From: a virus
IMG/VR virus record: IMGVR_UViG_3300032334_000315
Coordinates: 62,001 to 126,000 of that record
DNA length: 64,000 nt
Direction: 5' to 3' (one strand)
Shown: in pieces, positions 50,253 to 59,094 of the stretch
Position numbering within the stretch: the first letter of the stretch is position 1
How the letters are laid out: each line of letters begins with the position of its first letter
Notes under the pieces: generated by a model
Told to the model about the DNA's origin: nothing
Databases searched by the model: none
The model's input: the letters and a program-made list of their open reading frames with translations, nothing else
Position numbers and translations under genes: made by a program

Positions 50253-50819
50253 TTAGGCGCTTGCTGTATAAGTTACGTTTACAGTGTCGCCGCTTGAAAC
50301 GACCTTATCGCCACCAGTGAATAGACCTACTGAGTAAAGAACGCCAGTTGTGCCATCCTTGGTTGATACCGAGTTCAAGAATGCGCCCTTGACAGTACCA
50401 GAAGAAGTGATAGAGAAAGAAACCGCAGCCGATGTGGCCTTAGATCCAGACGATGCGGCTGACCATGATGGAGTTGGGCGCGCAGCCTGTGAATATGTTG
50501 GGTTATAGGTAGCGCCAGCTTCCAACCAACCTGTGTGTGATGACATTGTGTCACCAGCAGCCACGGCTGTGTAAGATGTGGAGCTGATTAGGCCCATGTA
50601 CCAAGCAGCGGTATAAGCGGAACCAGCTAGATACTTGTCTAGGAGGTCATTCTTACCAACTGTGGTTACGAGATTTGAAAACTCATCTGACCACTTTACA
50701 TTACCATCTTCGTCAACGCATGAGACCATGTAGAAACCGGTTACGTTTACGTCTTCGTTCATACCGCCGCCACGAATAACGGAAGCGTCTGTCATAATAT
50801 TTGCATCAATCTTTTCCAT
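50253..50819 (-). CDS. Conserved phage structural protein between gp7 and gp8, 188 aa
   Basis: The sequence [20 protein letters not shown] with [38 protein letters not shown] and a [20 protein letters not shown] end is a recurrent small structural protein seen in phages of many morphologies. Its exact virion location is not known to me. T4 has no gene between 7 and 8, so it is an insertion with its own exact late promoter and a GAGGAG site 6 nt before the ATG, suggesting high expression (for example a decoration protein). Confidence 0.82.
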   Translation of the reverse strand: MEKIDANIMTDASVIRGGGMNEDVNVTGFYMVSCVDEDGNVKWSDEFSNLVTTVGKNDLLDKYLAGSAYTAAWYMGLISSTSYTAVAAGDTMSSHTGWLEAGATYNPTYSQAARPTPSWSAASSGSKATSAAVSFSITSSGTVKGAFLNSVSTKDGTTGVLYSVGLFTGGDKVVSSGDTVNVTYTASA

Positions 50820-50849
50820 CTTTTTCTCCTCTGATTAATGGAATTTGTC

Positions 50850-50865
50850 TAAGCTATTTAGCTTA
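50850..50865 (-). promoter_or_regulatory. Perfect inverted repeat at the predicted 5' end of a late mRNA
   Basis: TAAGCTA at 50850-50856 and its exact complement TAGCTTA at 50859-50865 flank 2 nt. The repeat begins 2 nt downstream of the late box, so the predicted transcript would start with or just before a small stem-loop. A 5'-terminal hairpin can protect mRNA from RNase E-dependent decay. Confidence 0.5.
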
Positions 50866-50867
50866 CC

Positions 50868-50875
50868 TATTTATA
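50868..50875 (-). promoter_or_regulatory. T4-type late promoter box TATAAATA (188-aa structural gene)
   Basis: Exact late box on the minus strand, in the 58-nt gap after gp7 and 48 nt before the ATG of the 188-aa gene. Confidence 0.78.
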
Positions 50876-50877
50876 TA

Positions 50878-53800
50878 TTATCCCACGCTGTAAGCAAATG
50901 TCGCGTTGGATGTGACTGGAACATAATTTGTGCGAAGCGTCAAGAAGGTATTTGAGAATATCGCATTGACTTGATATGTAGTCGTGCTGCCGCTGCCTAT
51001 GGCCGCTGCTATTACTGTTGTTCCTACGCCACCAACTTGAATGTTTCCTGTGTTTGCTCTAAGCGCATTGTTCGCAAACCACGGAATACCTTTTGCGATA
51101 CGTACCAGGCGTGGTGTACCATTGAGTGCGTCGATAACAAATGGGTCGTAAGCTGATATTGTAGCTGAGTCGTAGAAGGATGCGATATTGTTGGCCATAG
51201 TAACCTGAACATAAGTTCCGTTGACCAAAATAATTTTGATGGCCGATGGTGCGTCTGAAACTGCGGTATTTGCTGTGCCGTCTGCTGGATATGTGCCGAT
51301 CGCAGTCTGTATATGTGTGGTCGTAACAGGTTCGGTTGTTGATCCTGGATATGTGCCGATAGCAGACTGCTCATCACTGGTTGCAATGCTTTCATCAGAC
51401 GTGCCTGGATAGATACCGGTACCACCAAACGAATCAGTTGTGGCAACATTAGCTGTACCGAGACCAAGGAATCTGACAGTGACAGACGGATTACCATTTG
51501 CTGTAGCCACTTCTGGACCAACAGCAACGTCCTTAGACACGAATGCGGCAAGAATTTCATTAGGATTAATCTCATTACCCAATGATGAATCGGTCGTAAT
51601 CTTAGTGCCAGAAACAATTTCAGTTGCATATACTGGTTCAAGATTTCTGACATTGTGGATGTTAGAACTGGACTGTGCGAGCGTGAATGGCAATGAAGCA
51701 CCAGAACGAATGGTATAAGTACCAAACATTTTTGTGCCAGCTGGATGCACCAAGTTTTTGATAATCTCACGGTACTTATTAACAAGCTCATTTATCTGTA
51801 CAACGTATGAGAATTCTTGATAATAATAGTTGTCTTGGATCTTATTGTTCCAAGACAAAAATCCTTTGGTATCTGTGTAGCGACCAGGCAGATTCTTAAC
51901 ACCAGATACTAGTGGTGCACCAGCGCCATTGAATGTTGTCTTTAATTTACGGTATGTGGTACCACGATTGCCTGGTGTGGCCTGAATGATGACACTATTG
52001 CCTTGCGTTACGTTTTGAATTGTAGCAAGTTCGTTTCTATTGAAGTTGGCGCCAGTAGATGTGAGAGCAATACTCACAATTGAACCAGGAGCATAGTCGG
52101 TACTTACGGTAGCATTTCTACCAATAAATCCGCCAAAACCGTCGTCGATGTTTAGAATTGATGTGGTATCATCAACAATACGAATCGTTGGTAATGTCTC
52201 ATAGTTATATCCAGGATTGATAATAGAGATAGAGTTGACTGAATATGTTCCTGTTGTAGAGAATGCAAATGCTGTCTGTAGCGTTGAATCTACATTAGCC
52301 GCAGCAAGACGAATATATGCATCAGCGCCAGGAGCAACAAAACTACCACCAGGTCTAAACACAGACACAAAACTCGTATCACTTATAACCGTATGAACAC
52401 GAAGCGTATTTGCTTGCCCAGGAATACGCACCAACAATCCTGGCTGTAGTTGTGTGCTAAACGATGTACCTATACCAAAAACTGTATTTGATGTGGACGA
52501 AAATGTCAATCTACCAGTTAATTTAGATGAGACGGTAGCTGTGTTTGATCCCATCGACACAAAATAGTTTGGTGCACCAATCATAACTTCGGCCATAGGA
52601 CCGATAGGATCACTATTAACCGCAGTGCTTACGGGTGTGAGTGTCCATGAAGCAATACGAACATCTAGACCTTCACCAGATCCACCTTCAACGATAATTT
52701 CAGTATGTTCTTTGGTATATCCAGAACCACCGTCTGTCAATACGACTTCAACGGCACTCTTATTGCTTACTTGCTCGATGATACCATATGCTGGCTCAGT
52801 TGACGCGGCACCGTTGATTTCAACAAGGTCACCTTTTTCGTGATACGAACCACCGGAAGAGTGATAAGCACCACCCTGTAGAACATTAATACCTGTCAAC
52901 GAACCGAGCTGATTATTAATCGTAGCTGTATTGCCGTATTGATCCGCAACAACCTCACCATCGACAAATAATCCTGATATGGCTTGAATTGTTAGGTCGT
53001 ACACCAAAATACCAGATGCTTCAATGACTTGAATATTTTCTACGCGAGCGACTGCGCGAGATGTTAAACCTGTTATTGTAGTGCCAGTCATAACTGTTGG
53101 TACGTTATTATATGGCGTACCAACACGAACAACAGTTTCTCTTACCCAACGGCCATCAGATGCGCGAAGGACGTCTTGACCAGGATAATAAAACTCAATT
53201 TCTTTGTTGAACATTGCACGGAAAATTGTACGAAAAGAATCGTCAGAACCGCGTGTTCTATAAAACTCTCTGATATATTTTGTCATCAAACGTTGGTCAG
53301 CCATAACATATTTTGGTATGTTTGGCATAAATTCGCGTCTAAAATATGCGATGAACGTATCAAGCGAACGATCTACGTCTTGATTATCAGGCAATCCACG
53401 AATAGCATCAATTGCCATTCCTTGCTGCTCAGCAAACTGGTAGTAACCCTTTAGAAATGAAACAAACTGTGGACCATCTTCACGAATGAACCCAGGGAAT
53501 TGCATTTCAATCTTAGGTGAAATTTTACGATATACGTTTTCAGCACCAGATATTACATGGTTTTCATATACAGGATAATCAACCAGATTGACAGATTCAA
53601 ATATGTCAACAGGAATAACACGAACGAATAAGTCTGTGGCAGTTACGCTTTCGGATATGTTTGCTGGGTATATACCTGCACCAACTTGCGTTACCGCAGC
53701 CGTCATCGTTTCAACAATGTTGGTTATAACCCTAGGTGTATCGGTGAGAGAGACGTTTGCCGTACCAGCAGCAAGTGCAGTTACTAGAACAGACTGAACA

Positions 53801-53964
53801 CTGTTGGCAACCGCACGTTCTGAAACGCTTAGATTCCAAACAGGTCCGCCCTGTACGGCCGAAAGCGCGACATTTGCTGTGATTTGAACGCCAGCAGTCC
53901 ATGTTGCAAATGGATCTGCTGAAAGTGTTAAAAATTCTCCGACACTTACTGTATATGTTGCCAT
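50878..53964 (-). CDS. 7: Baseplate wedge protein gp7-like, 1028 aa
   Basis: The length (1028, T4 gp7 is 1032) and the position between gp6 and gp8 fit gp7. The conserved part (residues about 150-275) contains FPGFIREDGPQFVSFLKGYY, a LPDNQDVDRSLDTFIAYFRR segment, REFYRTRGSDDSFRTIFRAM and FYYPGQDVLRASDGRW, which recurs in baseplate proteins of T4-like environmental phages. The N-terminal 130 residues and the C-terminal 250 contain repeats of the type ATTDSFGGTGIYPGTSDES, YPGSTTEPVTT and YPADGTANTAV. It starts 1 nt after the gp6 stop. Confidence 0.82.
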   Translation of the reverse strand: MATYTVSVGEFLTLSADPFATWTAGVQITANVALSAVQGGPVWNLSVSERAVANSVQSVLVTALAAGTANVSLTDTPRVITNIVETMTAAVTQVGAGIYPANISESVTATDLFVRVIPVDIFESVNLVDYPVYENHVISGAENVYRKISPKIEMQFPGFIREDGPQFVSFLKGYYQFAEQQGMAIDAIRGLPDNQDVDRSLDTFIAYFRREFMPNIPKYVMADQRLMTKYIREFYRTRGSDDSFRTIFRAMFNKEIEFYYPGQDVLRASDGRWVRETVVRVGTPYNNVPTVMTGTTITGLTSRAVARVENIQVIEASGILVYDLTIQAISGLFVDGEVVADQYGNTATINNQLGSLTGINVLQGGAYHSSGGSYHEKGDLVEINGAASTEPAYGIIEQVSNKSAVEVVLTDGGSGYTKEHTEIIVEGGSGEGLDVRIASWTLTPVSTAVNSDPIGPMAEVMIGAPNYFVSMGSNTATVSSKLTGRLTFSSTSNTVFGIGTSFSTQLQPGLLVRIPGQANTLRVHTVISDTSFVSVFRPGGSFVAPGADAYIRLAAANVDSTLQTAFAFSTTGTYSVNSISIINPGYNYETLPTIRIVDDTTSILNIDDGFGGFIGRNATVSTDYAPGSIVSIALTSTGANFNRNELATIQNVTQGNSVIIQATPGNRGTTYRKLKTTFNGAGAPLVSGVKNLPGRYTDTKGFLSWNNKIQDNYYYQEFSYVVQINELVNKYREIIKNLVHPAGTKMFGTYTIRSGASLPFTLAQSSSNIHNVRNLEPVYATEIVSGTKITTDSSLGNEINPNEILAAFVSKDVAVGPEVATANGNPSVTVRFLGLGTANVATTDSFGGTGIYPGTSDESIATSDEQSAIGTYPGSTTEPVTTTHIQTAIGTYPADGTANTAVSDAPSAIKIILVNGTYVQVTMANNIASFYDSATISAYDPFVIDALNGTPRLVRIAKGIPWFANNALRANTGNIQVGGVGTTVIAAAIGSGSTTTYQVNAIFSNTFLTLRTNYVPVTSNATFAYSVG

Positions 53965-53965
53965 C

Positions 53966-55867
53966 TTAGAAGTTATTTAACCTTCCGCCTGGAATTACAG
54001 ATGATTGTGTTTGACCAATCGTTTCGATGCTCGTCACGTTAGCTACTACATTTCCAGAAAGATCATCAATAACTTGCACTTTTGATTGTGCCATTAGCAG
54101 AATTTGATTTCGAATAGGAACAATGTTTGTTGTTGTTGGCGCAGCAACAATTGAAATTGTATCACCAATAAAATCTTGTGGTAAAAACGATATTAGAGTT
54201 ACTATACCTTTTTCATAATTAACTGTTCCAGCATTATACGATAGATAATTTCGCGACAAAACTTCAGCGGTTGTGTTTTCAGCAATCGGATAATAAATTT
54301 GAAGTGTGCCATATCCATTATCGTCAAAATAGCAATTTGGATATCCTTTGAAGGTAAATGGTGATGATGTGATGGTGCCCAAACTTATGTTATTTGGAAT
54401 ACCGTCAATATAACCACCAAGGCCTTGAATGGGATGATTGAATCTTAGTGTGTATGTGCTTGGTGTTGTCAATGATGGTATGAACATTTTTTTGGTACGG
54501 ATTGTGGCATCTGATGTTGTTATGGCGTCATCTGCACTGTCAATCATTTCCAAAAATTTAGAGAAACGAAAACGCTTACCGAACGTATTTAATTGTGTAG
54601 TTTCATAGCTTTTAATTTTTCTCGCAATTTTATCAGCAAGTTCGCCTGGTGTGAGTGTGGTTCCGCGCAGGTCCACGCGAGAGATCACGCTCGGTATCAC
54701 ATAGAGATATGTTGGGTCTACCATTTCAACGTCGATTGATTGTACGTTATATTTTTTAAGATTCAATCTAATCGTATCTTTGCGATTTGTTGAAAAAATA
54801 TTACCAATTTTTGGTTTCGCGCACACAAAAACTTTACCATATATTGGTGGACTATTGTCTTCACCACCCCATGTGCTAATAGCTTGAATGTCTGGATTAT
54901 CGCGCAAAAGGATACGCTCATAATCGTTATTGATAACGGCACGATTTTGTGTTTCATATGCTAGTGGCGCATTACGACGCACCGACTCAATATTTTCTAA
55001 TGCTGCTCCACCAGACGCACGGCCTATCGGTGAAATATAGATGCTTGATTGACCAGCAATCGTTGAATCAATCAAACTAAAATTCTTAACACCATTGCAC
55101 GTTTCACCATTACAGACTCGGTATGATATTTGCACAACGCTTGATGTATCTGGATAATAACCAAACACGCCGTCACCAAATGCTACCTTATATTTGTATC
55201 CGCGATCCGCTTCGACATAATAAATTTTTGAACTTGAATTAACTGTTAGAATGTCGTCTGCGCGTGTGTACGTTTGCGTATTGCCTGACATAGTTACAGA
55301 TACGGTTATGCTTGATGTATCAACATTTTCGTTTGGCAAAACAAATGAGGTATTTGATGCGCGATTGAAAAGGAATCTATGCGTCAGTGGTTCACCTTCT
55401 GTGATATTAATATATCCAGAAAAACCACCAACAGAGTTGGCAGTGATTGTGTACGTCTGTGGTGTCACGAATTTAAATGCTGTGCCATTGACGGATGTAG
55501 TGAATCTGGTATTCTTAGGAATTGTTATTGAGCGGAATGTCGCATTGGAAAAACTGTTGGTAAAAATAATTTGCAGATTGGCTGTAGCACCACGCGCAGA
55601 CGACGGAACATATCCTATTGCTTTAGCTCGTGATACCACGCTATCGTAAATTTGTGCGCTATCAAGAAAACCTTCAGTTGTGGCCATATTCGCATAGAAA
55701 GCCTGATAATATGTGTTGTACGCAAGAAGATCAATCAGTGTACCAATAGCCGAATCTTGGAAATCGTAGTCGGTAAATTCTGGCTTTGCGGCCATAAAAT
55801 TGCGTAGATTAGCGCGAATTGACGCGAAGTCTAATCCTGTTACAATGAGATCAGTATTAGCAGCCAT
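53966..55867 (-). CDS. 6: Baseplate wedge protein gp6
   Basis: Forms the inner iris of the baseplate with gp25 and gp7; 633 residues against 660 in T4. The N-terminus TGLDFASIRANLRNFMAAKP followed by DYDFQDSAIGTLIDLLAYNT and YYQAFYANMATTEGFLDSAQ is the highly conserved gp6 (GpJ-like) region. The ATG overlaps the gp25 stop by one base. Confidence 0.95.
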   Translation of the reverse strand: MAANTDLIVTGLDFASIRANLRNFMAAKPEFTDYDFQDSAIGTLIDLLAYNTYYQAFYANMATTEGFLDSAQIYDSVVSRAKAIGYVPSSARGATANLQIIFTNSFSNATFRSITIPKNTRFTTSVNGTAFKFVTPQTYTITANSVGGFSGYINITEGEPLTHRFLFNRASNTSFVLPNENVDTSSITVSVTMSGNTQTYTRADDILTVNSSSKIYYVEADRGYKYKVAFGDGVFGYYPDTSSVVQISYRVCNGETCNGVKNFSLIDSTIAGQSSIYISPIGRASGGAALENIESVRRNAPLAYETQNRAVINNDYERILLRDNPDIQAISTWGGEDNSPPIYGKVFVCAKPKIGNIFSTNRKDTIRLNLKKYNVQSIDVEMVDPTYLYVIPSVISRVDLRGTTLTPGELADKIARKIKSYETTQLNTFGKRFRFSKFLEMIDSADDAITTSDATIRTKKMFIPSLTTPSTYTLRFNHPIQGLGGYIDGIPNNISLGTITSSPFTFKGYPNCYFDDNGYGTLQIYYPIAENTTAEVLSRNYLSYNAGTVNYEKGIVTLISFLPQDFIGDTISIVAAPTTTNIVPIRNQILLMAQSKVQVIDDLSGNVVANVTSIETIGQTQSSVIPGGRLNNF

Positions 55868-56295
55868 TAGCGAACCCTATTTAAATTGATATCTAGCGAA
55901 ATGTCGCTTAATGAAGCAATTACTTTGAACCGAATCGTAACATTCATGCCGTTGAGGTCTGGGTATGGTAAAACGCTAACAGTATCAACGCCAATATCAT
56001 CCATAATTTTTACACGAGGCTCAAAGTTTTTGAGTGTGGTATTGATTCTGTTTTCCATGTTGGATTGAATAAACGGCGAAAAATTTTCAAACAGTTGTGA
56101 TCTAACATCTCCACCAAATTCTGGTTGAAATGGTCTCTCATACTTGTTTGTTAGAACTAAATTTCTAACAGCCTGCTTTACCGCCTCATCATCCTTCTTC
56201 ATCAAGAGCTTTCCTGTGACTGGATGCTTTCTAAAAGACAGGTCAAAGTCTCTGTAAGATGTTTTATTGAGCGACGATGGTAACTTTTTAGCCAT
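55867..56295 (-). CDS. 25: Baseplate wedge protein gp25
   Basis: Lysozyme-like wedge component conserved in contractile injection systems, 142 residues (T4 132). It shows YRDFDLSFRKHPVTGKLL, AVKQAVRNLVLTNKYERPFQ and PEFGGDVRSQLFENFSP, the gp25 EPR-region signature (ERPF). AAAAGG lies 8 nt before the ATG and an AATAAATA box is 21 nt upstream. Confidence 0.95.
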   Translation of the reverse strand: MAKKLPSSLNKTSYRDFDLSFRKHPVTGKLLMKKDDEAVKQAVRNLVLTNKYERPFQPEFGGDVRSQLFENFSPFIQSNMENRINTTLKNFEPRVKIMDDIGVDTVSVLPYPDLNGMNVTIRFKVIASLSDISLDINLNRVR

Positions 56296-56316
56296 TGAGT
56301 TTTTCCTTTTATCTGT

Positions 56317-56324
56317 TATTTATT
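56317..56324 (-). promoter_or_regulatory. Late-promoter-like box AATAAATA (gp25)
   Basis: One mismatch to the late consensus, 21 nt before the gp25 ATG in a 97-nt gap. It would start the 25-6-7 transcript. Confidence 0.55.
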
Positions 56325-56336
56325 ACAAAAAAACTC

Positions 56337-56365
56337 TTGACATCCAGTTATTTTTGCGGTATAAT
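56337..56365 (+). promoter_or_regulatory. Perfect sigma70 consensus promoter on the plus strand, antisense to late genes
   Basis: TTGACA at 56337-56342 and TATAAT at 56360-56365 are both exact consensus hexamers with the optimal 17-nt spacer. Transcription would start near 56372 and run antisense into the 622-aa gene. There is no plus-strand gene downstream for several kilobases. The gap between gp25 and the 622-aa gene otherwise holds only the late box on the other strand. Confidence 0.6.
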
Positions 56366-56392
56366 AAGGATGTTATAACCGGTCAGATACTA

Positions 56393-58261
56393 TTACCCAT
56401 AATCACTACCCACATCAAGACTACCCTGTTGGTCGTAATCGTATCCACCTTCAGATCCTGTATAACTATCATACCCGTCAACAGCAGACATTGGTTCTCT
56501 AGTAACTTGCTCTGTTAGTTTTTGTTCAAGCTGACTATTCCAATCTTGTGGGTCATTAAAGTTATCACCTAATTGATACGGATCAGATCCTCTATCAATA
56601 GTTTTGTTTATTGATGCATAATTTGATTCGTTACCAAATTCACCATCAAGATATTTGTATGCTGACGCGCTAGAATCAAACGGTACCTTAGTGTCAGCCA
56701 TTACTGCGCCGCCTCTATCTGGTCTAGTTGGTTGTGGTATATTTCCAGCAGCATCGGTTGGTGTTCTTAGCTCTTTATATGCATCGTCAAGCAAAACAGT
56801 GGTGCTTGTCGAAGATGTGGCCGCACCACTATCTATGATACCACCAGACTCAAAGTTTCGATTTGAAAATATATTTGAGACTGAATCGGCTAATGCTAAA
56901 CCAGCACTAACGCCAGCAATAATCTGTAGAGCGTTGGCTACCGGTGTATTTGGTCTTATTGCAGGATATCTTCGAACTAACTCAGAATAAGGCATAGAAT
57001 AAAGTATATCATATGGAGTAGCACACATCAAGTCTAATTCTTTGGTGTGTCTTTCAATCTGTGTGCTTAGCATCATACGACGAAGTTCAGCCAATTTTGC
57101 AGTATTTGGTCGACTGCTATTACTGCCCCAATTAATAGTGTTGGCATTTCTTGTCAATTTTTGAGTGCCGTATGAAGTCGCAGCTGGACTTGATGTGACC
57201 ATCTTTGCGATACTGGCAGCACTAGCTATTGTTGAAGCTATATTCATGGCTTGCGATAACGGCTTCATAAGATCGGACACGCTGCCAGCGGCTGCACCTT
57301 CAGCAAATAAATTTTTCAGTTCAACAGGTTTAACTGGTTTTGGCGGCGCCGCAGTTTTAATTGGCGGTTTTGCGTCTTTGGTAGGCAGTTTGCCAGGAAT
57401 TGGCATCATCTTCATAATGCCATCAGGCGATAGACTTAGGTTTGGAAGCTTAGAAGCGATATCAAATCCAGCGCCTGTTAAAGCACCAGCCACCATTTGA
57501 GTAGCGATTGCATTTGGATTAATCATAGGAAATTTTGATGCCATACCAGCGGCCGCGGCCGCGATAGCAACAGGATTACCAGAACTCATAGCTTTAGCCA
57601 TACCAGCAGCTTGCCCAGCTAAGCTAACTGCACCACCAACAGCACCGGCTGCGGCACCGGCTGCACCGGCTACAGCTCCGAGAGCGCCTGATGCTGCACC
57701 TAGTGCAGCTTTTGCTGCATCTGCGGCTTTAGCAACATCGGCTAATAACCCACCTTTCATTGCCATTGCTATGGCCGATGTTGGTCCTTTTAGTGCTGCA
57801 TCCATAGCAGCTTTGACGGCTGTAATTTGCCCTGGAATAGCAATGCTACCTGGACCTAACATCTTTATTGGAAGTTTATCTGTAATTCCACTGGCAAGAC
57901 CTTTCAATCCTTCCATAGCCGCACTTAGGCCTGGCGCAAGCTTACTTACAGCATCGCCCATGCCAGCAAGATCAGCCAATTTACCAGCTGCGGCTGCGGC
58001 TGCAACGCCAGCAACAACAGTAGGAGATAACTGGAATAGAGGCGGTCTATATCCAAGAGGATCACGCATCATAGCTAATGCTATCTGCGGATTAAACAAT
58101 TCAGGATGGTCGCGCTGCAAAAGCATAGATTGCTTATGAATTAAGTCTGTACCCATATACTTATATTTTTGTCCGTATAGGGTGTATTCAACACCAGCAA
58201 CGATATCCTGCACATCAGCAAGAACCGCTCTAAGTTGGTAATCTATCTGTAACTGATCCAT
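56393..58261 (-). CDS. Alanine-rich baseplate-associated structural protein, 622 aa
   Basis: The N-terminal 85 residues (MDQLQIDYQLRAVLADVQDI, GVEYTLYGQKYKYMG, HPELFNPQIALAMMRDPLGY) are globular. Residues about 85-270 are a long Ala/Gly-rich helical stretch (AAAAAAGKLADLAG, GAVAGAAGAAAGAVGG). A Pro/Lys hinge (KPPIKTAAPPKPVKPVELKN) and a polar C-terminus follow. I do not recognise a T4 counterpart. It lies between the spike and gp25, so it may be a hub-associated or tape-like protein; the Ala-rich region could be membrane-active on ejection. That function is inference. Confidence 0.75.
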   Translation of the reverse strand: MDQLQIDYQLRAVLADVQDIVAGVEYTLYGQKYKYMGTDLIHKQSMLLQRDHPELFNPQIALAMMRDPLGYRPPLFQLSPTVVAGVAAAAAAGKLADLAGMGDAVSKLAPGLSAAMEGLKGLASGITDKLPIKMLGPGSIAIPGQITAVKAAMDAALKGPTSAIAMAMKGGLLADVAKAADAAKAALGAASGALGAVAGAAGAAAGAVGGAVSLAGQAAGMAKAMSSGNPVAIAAAAAGMASKFPMINPNAIATQMVAGALTGAGFDIASKLPNLSLSPDGIMKMMPIPGKLPTKDAKPPIKTAAPPKPVKPVELKNLFAEGAAAGSVSDLMKPLSQAMNIASTIASAASIAKMVTSSPAATSYGTQKLTRNANTINWGSNSSRPNTAKLAELRRMMLSTQIERHTKELDLMCATPYDILYSMPYSELVRRYPAIRPNTPVANALQIIAGVSAGLALADSVSNIFSNRNFESGGIIDSGAATSSTSTTVLLDDAYKELRTPTDAAGNIPQPTRPDRGGAVMADTKVPFDSSASAYKYLDGEFGNESNYASINKTIDRGSDPYQLGDNFNDPQDWNSQLEQKLTEQVTREPMSAVDGYDSYTGSEGGYDYDQQGSLDVGSDYG

Positions 58262-58276
58262 GGATATGAAAACCTA

Positions 58277-59083
58277 TTATGGTGAATGGAATGGTGGAGA
58301 TGCAGGACCAGTGCGGCCGTCAAGTGATGGTTGTCCGATATATGTCGTCTTTGTTGTTGTGACAGTTGACGAATCAATCTTAATGCCTGTAGATCCAACT
58401 TTGCTTGTGATATTTGTTCCTGCCAAAACTGTTGTTGCAGCTTCACTATTAATTGTAAGATTGCCAACCGAACTCATACCAAGAGCATCACCAGATGCTA
58501 TGTCCATACCACCGCCGTACAGATAGAACAATCCGCCTACCATTTCATATTTGTCTCCTGCCACGCTGTTGGTATAGTTACCGACAGTTGTTGACATGTG
58601 GTTACCCATTGTGCTGACAGTATTATCACCACCTGTAATAAGATCACGGTTCTTTGATGTTCGGTGTGATGTGTGGCCATTGACTTGAACTCTCTGGTCA
58701 CCACCGTGTTCCTGAAGCGTATTACCATCAGATTTCAAATTAATGTCCTTATGGCTCACTAGTTCAAAATCACCAGCTTCAATCTTCATTTTACCAGTGA
58801 CATTGATTTCGTAGTCACCATCAATCGTAAGACTAAAACGGCCATGCACCACAGTTTCTTTTATGCCATCGACGTACTCTTGGTCATATTTTTGAATCTT
58901 TGTGATACGCGCACCATCATCTTGGATTTCAATGAATGTTCCGCTCGCGTGATACACGTGGATGCGTCTGTCACCCGGTGAGTTATCAATTTCAATCTTG
59001 TGCCCAGCCTCTGTTGTCCAGACGTGGTTGCCAAGATACTTTGATTTTTTGCCACCAGGTGGTATTTCTTTGGCTACTGCCAT
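58277..59083 (-). CDS. Baseplate central spike protein (gp5 C-terminal/VgrG beta-helix-like), 268 aa
   Basis: It has a strand-turn pattern: residues about 15-60 (GNHVWTTEAGHKIEIDNSPG, RRIHVYHASGTFIEIQDDG), then short beta repeats (GRFSLTIDGDYEINVTGKMK) and a helix-like array of short strands (GDNTVSTMGNHMSTTVGNYT). This is the layout of gp5/VgrG triple-stranded beta-helix needles. In T4 this domain is fused to the OB-fold and lysozyme domains; here it is a separate gene. It ends in a Pro-rich tail (GPASPPFHSP). AAGGA precedes the ATG. Confidence 0.82.
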   Translation of the reverse strand: MAVAKEIPPGGKKSKYLGNHVWTTEAGHKIEIDNSPGDRRIHVYHASGTFIEIQDDGARITKIQKYDQEYVDGIKETVVHGRFSLTIDGDYEINVTGKMKIEAGDFELVSHKDINLKSDGNTLQEHGGDQRVQVNGHTSHRTSKNRDLITGGDNTVSTMGNHMSTTVGNYTNSVAGDKYEMVGGLFYLYGGGMDIASGDALGMSSVGNLTINSEAATTVLAGTNITSKVGSTGIKIDSSTVTTTKTTYIGQPSLDGRTGPASPPFHSP

Positions 59084-59094
59084 AAATCATTTCC

